From Nitrososphaerota archaeon (GTDB lineage: Archaea > Thermoproteota > Nitrososphaeria > Nitrososphaerales > Nitrosopumilaceae): 64,000 nucleotides of DNA. The stretch is from assembly GCA_028867755.1 (NCBI GenBank), contig JAGWFT010000001.1:226727-290726 (forward strand), given 5' to 3'. Under the pieces are notes generated by a model. The model saw only the letters and a program-made list of their open reading frames with translations, was not told the origin of the DNA and ran no database searches. The stretch's first letter is position 1. Every line of letters starts with the position of its first letter. This document shows positions 62,469 through 64,000 of the stretch, in pieces. Position numbers and translations under genes: made by a program.

Positions 62469-62561
62469 CGGGCTCGGAGGGCTTCGATCCCTCGACCTGT
62501 AACTTAGGAGGCTACCGCGCTATCCATGTTTCGCGTCATTAAGACTCTGCGCCACGAGCCC
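62469..62561 (-). tRNA. tRNA-Arg (CCT) with enlarged D-loop
   Basis: Acceptor GGGCTCG/CGAGCCC, anticodon stem GTAGC/GTTAC with loop CTCCTAA (anticodon CCT), T-arm GAGGG/CCCTC with loop ATCGAAG, which lacks the usual T54. Between GCGC and GCGC of the D stem lie 28 bases rather than about 9-11. About 17 extra bases suggest an intron in the D-loop or an unusual loop. Discriminator G at 62469. Confidence 0.88.
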
Positions 62562-62586
62562 AGCAAAAATCAAACTTGGTAACAAT

Positions 62587-63297
62587 TTAAGCGTAATCGA
62601 GATTCGAAATTATCATCTCTCTGATTTGCTGCCAACTAGGATCACTGTTATTGTTCCATTTCTCATAATACACGACGTCTTTCAAGGCAAGTCTGTTAAG
62701 CCAGCCGGCTGTCTCTAAATCTGGTTTTTCAGCAAAACCTGTAACATGTCCAAGACACAGGTATGCAACGGGAACAACATGCTCAGGAATCTCGAGGTGT
62801 TTTTTGAGGTCATCATTTGAAAGTATGCTGACCCAGCCTACTCCTATATCCTCTGCTCTTGCAGCAAGCCAGAGATTTTGTATGGCACAACAAACACTGT
62901 AAATTCCAGTCTCTGGTATACTGGACCTTCCTATAACAAAAGGTCCAAACTTGGAAGGATCATAAGTGACACAAACATTTAGTGCAGAACCCAAGATTCC
63001 TTCAAGTCTCAATGAAAGATATTTTGATCTCTTGGGGTCTTCGACTAGATTAGAAGAACGAATTCTTTCTTTGTCAAAAGAATCCTTTACTTTTTTTCTT
63101 GTTTGCTTATCTTTGATTAGTATAAAGTTCCATGGCTGTGAAAATCCCACAGAAGGTGCATGATGAGCCGCATTGAGTATTCTTGACAGGACTCTTTCAT
63201 CTATTGACTCGGAAGTAAAGTGAGACCTTACATCACGTCTTGAAAAAACTGCTTTGTAAAAGCCGTCTTTTTCCTCTGGTGAAAATTCACCATTCAT
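62587..63297 (-). CDS. bluB: BluB-type nitroreductase, 5,6-dimethylbenzimidazole synthase
   Basis: 236 aa. Converts FMNH2 to DMB, the lower ligand of cobalamin. SRRDVRSHFTSESIDERVLSRILNAAHHAPSVGFSQPWNFI is the BluB N-terminus, and LWLAARAEDIGVGWVSIL, VVPVAYLCLGHVTGF and GWLNRLALKDVVYYEKW complete the pattern. Start ATG at 63297. Fits the B12 set CbiE/CbiH seen elsewhere. Confidence 0.93.
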   Translation of the reverse strand: MNGEFSPEEKDGFYKAVFSRRDVRSHFTSESIDERVLSRILNAAHHAPSVGFSQPWNFILIKDKQTRKKVKDSFDKERIRSSNLVEDPKRSKYLSLRLEGILGSALNVCVTYDPSKFGPFVIGRSSIPETGIYSVCCAIQNLWLAARAEDIGVGWVSILSNDDLKKHLEIPEHVVPVAYLCLGHVTGFAEKPDLETAGWLNRLALKDVVYYEKWNNNSDPSWQQIREMIISNLDYA

Positions 63298-63378
63298 ACG
63301 GTATCCATTTAGAGTGTTCGCATATTACTCTTCTTTTCTAAAACGTTAATATCGTGTACAATGAGGTCGTATTTCATT

Positions 63379-63453
63379 GGGCCGATGGTCTAGCCTGGTT
63401 AGGATACCCCCCTGACACGGGGGTGGTCGAGAGTTCAAATCTCTCTCGGCCCA
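63379..63453 (+). tRNA. tRNA-Val (GAC)
   Basis: Acceptor GGGCCGA/TCGGCCC, discriminator A at 63453, anticodon stem CCCCC/GGGGG, loop CTGACAC with anticodon GAC, T-arm GAGAG-TTCAAAT-CTCTC. Intron-free. A recombinase gene reading toward it suggests it may be an integration target. Confidence 0.95.
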
Positions 63454-63540
63454 TTTTATCTCACTTTACGGGCAACGTTGCGGCCCGAACTTAATCGAGA
63501 ATGAACAGGTGACTGTTTGAATCCTCTGCGCGATCAGAAA

Positions 63541-64000
63541 TTATTTTTCCAGTACAACCTTTCCGTTTGGCAGTACTGCAACAAATCTCCAACCTTCCAA
63601 GATGAGATTCTCTGTCTGCTCGCTAGATGCTACTCTCTGACCTCGGACTTGCAGATGCCATCATCTTGAGCATCTCTTGCACCTGTTCAGGGGCAGCTCT
63701 TGCAATCAAACTTTGAAACTCTTCTTTCTGTTTTTGCAGTGGATCTTTTACGGTTGTTTCCAAATCAAGCAACTCCTCACTTCTCTTGAAAGCTTCTTGC
63801 ATTTCTTTCACCAAGACTTCGGCCAAGACTCCCTTGTTTGTCGTGTACTTTGCTTCAATGGATCCCTTGTGTCCCATGAAGAAAACACGAAAGTCATGTG
63901 CAATCTTTCCCCTTGCTTCTGCGATTAGGAGCTGCGTGTCAAAGTATGCACGAAGTACATACGGTCTCCATGTGAATCGCGGTCTGAAGGTATTTCTGAC
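63541..64000 (-). pseudogene. tyrosine recombinase/integrase C-terminal part, frameshifted, 5' end outside window
   Basis: The frame entering at 64000 reads TWRPYVLRAYFDTQLLIAEA...KIAHDFRVFFMGHKGSIEAKYTTNKG with R, GHKGS and nucleophile-like Tyr of archaeal tyrosine recombinases, then stops at 63623. In the +1 frame the sequence continues LQVRGQRVASSEQTENLIL, then EGWRFVAVLPNGKVVLEK, to the TAA at 63541-63543: the family's usual C-terminal end. A one-base change near 63655-63660 thus separates them. Either a decayed integrase or a sequencing error. Confidence 0.75.

Noticed and set aside
63453-63480. Palindrome GCAACGTTGC after tRNA-Val as an att core
   Set aside because: An att site should duplicate the tRNA 3' end; this palindrome is not part of it and no second copy is visible.

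Overview
This window looks like the chromosome of an ammonia-oxidising-type archaeon (Nitrososphaerota/Thaumarchaeota, probably a Nitrosopumilales or Nitrosotalea-like lineage). The evidence is a two-subunit PolD, GINS, Orc1/Cdc6, thermosome, CDC48, TFS, an archaeal-type TyrRS, GGGP synthase, a B12-making gene set (CbiE, CbiH, BluB), many small proteins with cupredoxin-like or signal-peptide architectures, and moderate-to-low GC with TATA-box promoters close to start codons. No rRNA or amo genes are present, so the genus assignment is inference.

Layout. 1-9.9 kb: a broken ORF at the edge, an XPD/DinG-like helicase, two unknown small genes, tRNA-Pro, an NDH-2/SQR-like flavoprotein with an SDR, an AN1 zinc finger, Gins51, glutamine synthetase and a thermosome subunit. 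10-20.5 kb: SHMT, then a replication block of PolD large subunit, GGGP synthase, regulators, a probable replication origin (17.52-17.80 kb; two direct and one inverted ORB-like boxes plus an AT-rich tract), orc1/cdc6 and PolD small subunit. 20.5-36.3 kb: SpoIIM-like and PAC2 proteins, a triple cupredoxin-like secreted protein, CbiE, small heat-shock protein and CDC48, a radical-SAM enzyme, an aminotransferase, parvulin, ferredoxin, a phosphatase and the information-processing trio Rpo11-TFS-PCNA.

36.5-49.6 kb is the accessory region: an AbrB-PIN toxin-antitoxin-like pair, a Holliday-junction-type endonuclease, then a complete type I-B CRISPR-Cas locus. Order: micro-ORF, cas6, cas8b, cas7, cas5, cas3, a 37-repeat array, leader, cas4, cas1, cas2, a structured RNA candidate, and an HTH gene carrying a 30-bp palindrome. 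The 8-nt 5' handle ATTGAAAG shows the array is transcribed on the minus strand, from the leader next to cas4 toward cas3. The trailer end carries an inverted partial repeat that could fold with the last repeat.

49.7-64 kb: aspartokinase, a large secreted protein, CbiH, TyrRS, DegT aminotransferase overlapping an MtrA-like corrinoid protein, a dUTPase/MazG-like enzyme, a PfkB kinase, secreted and membrane proteins, cyclophilin, an HTH protein, tRNA-Arg with an enlarged D-loop, BluB, tRNA-Val and the C-terminal part of a frameshifted tyrosine recombinase at the right edge, probably marking an integrated element beyond the window.

The best candidates for something undescribed are the satellite elements of the CRISPR locus (inverted trailer repeat, micro-ORF coupled to cas6, structured RNA with a crRNA-handle-like string after cas2, palindrome-controlled HTH gene). 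Their function is inference. All functional calls rest on motif recognition by eye, without database searches.
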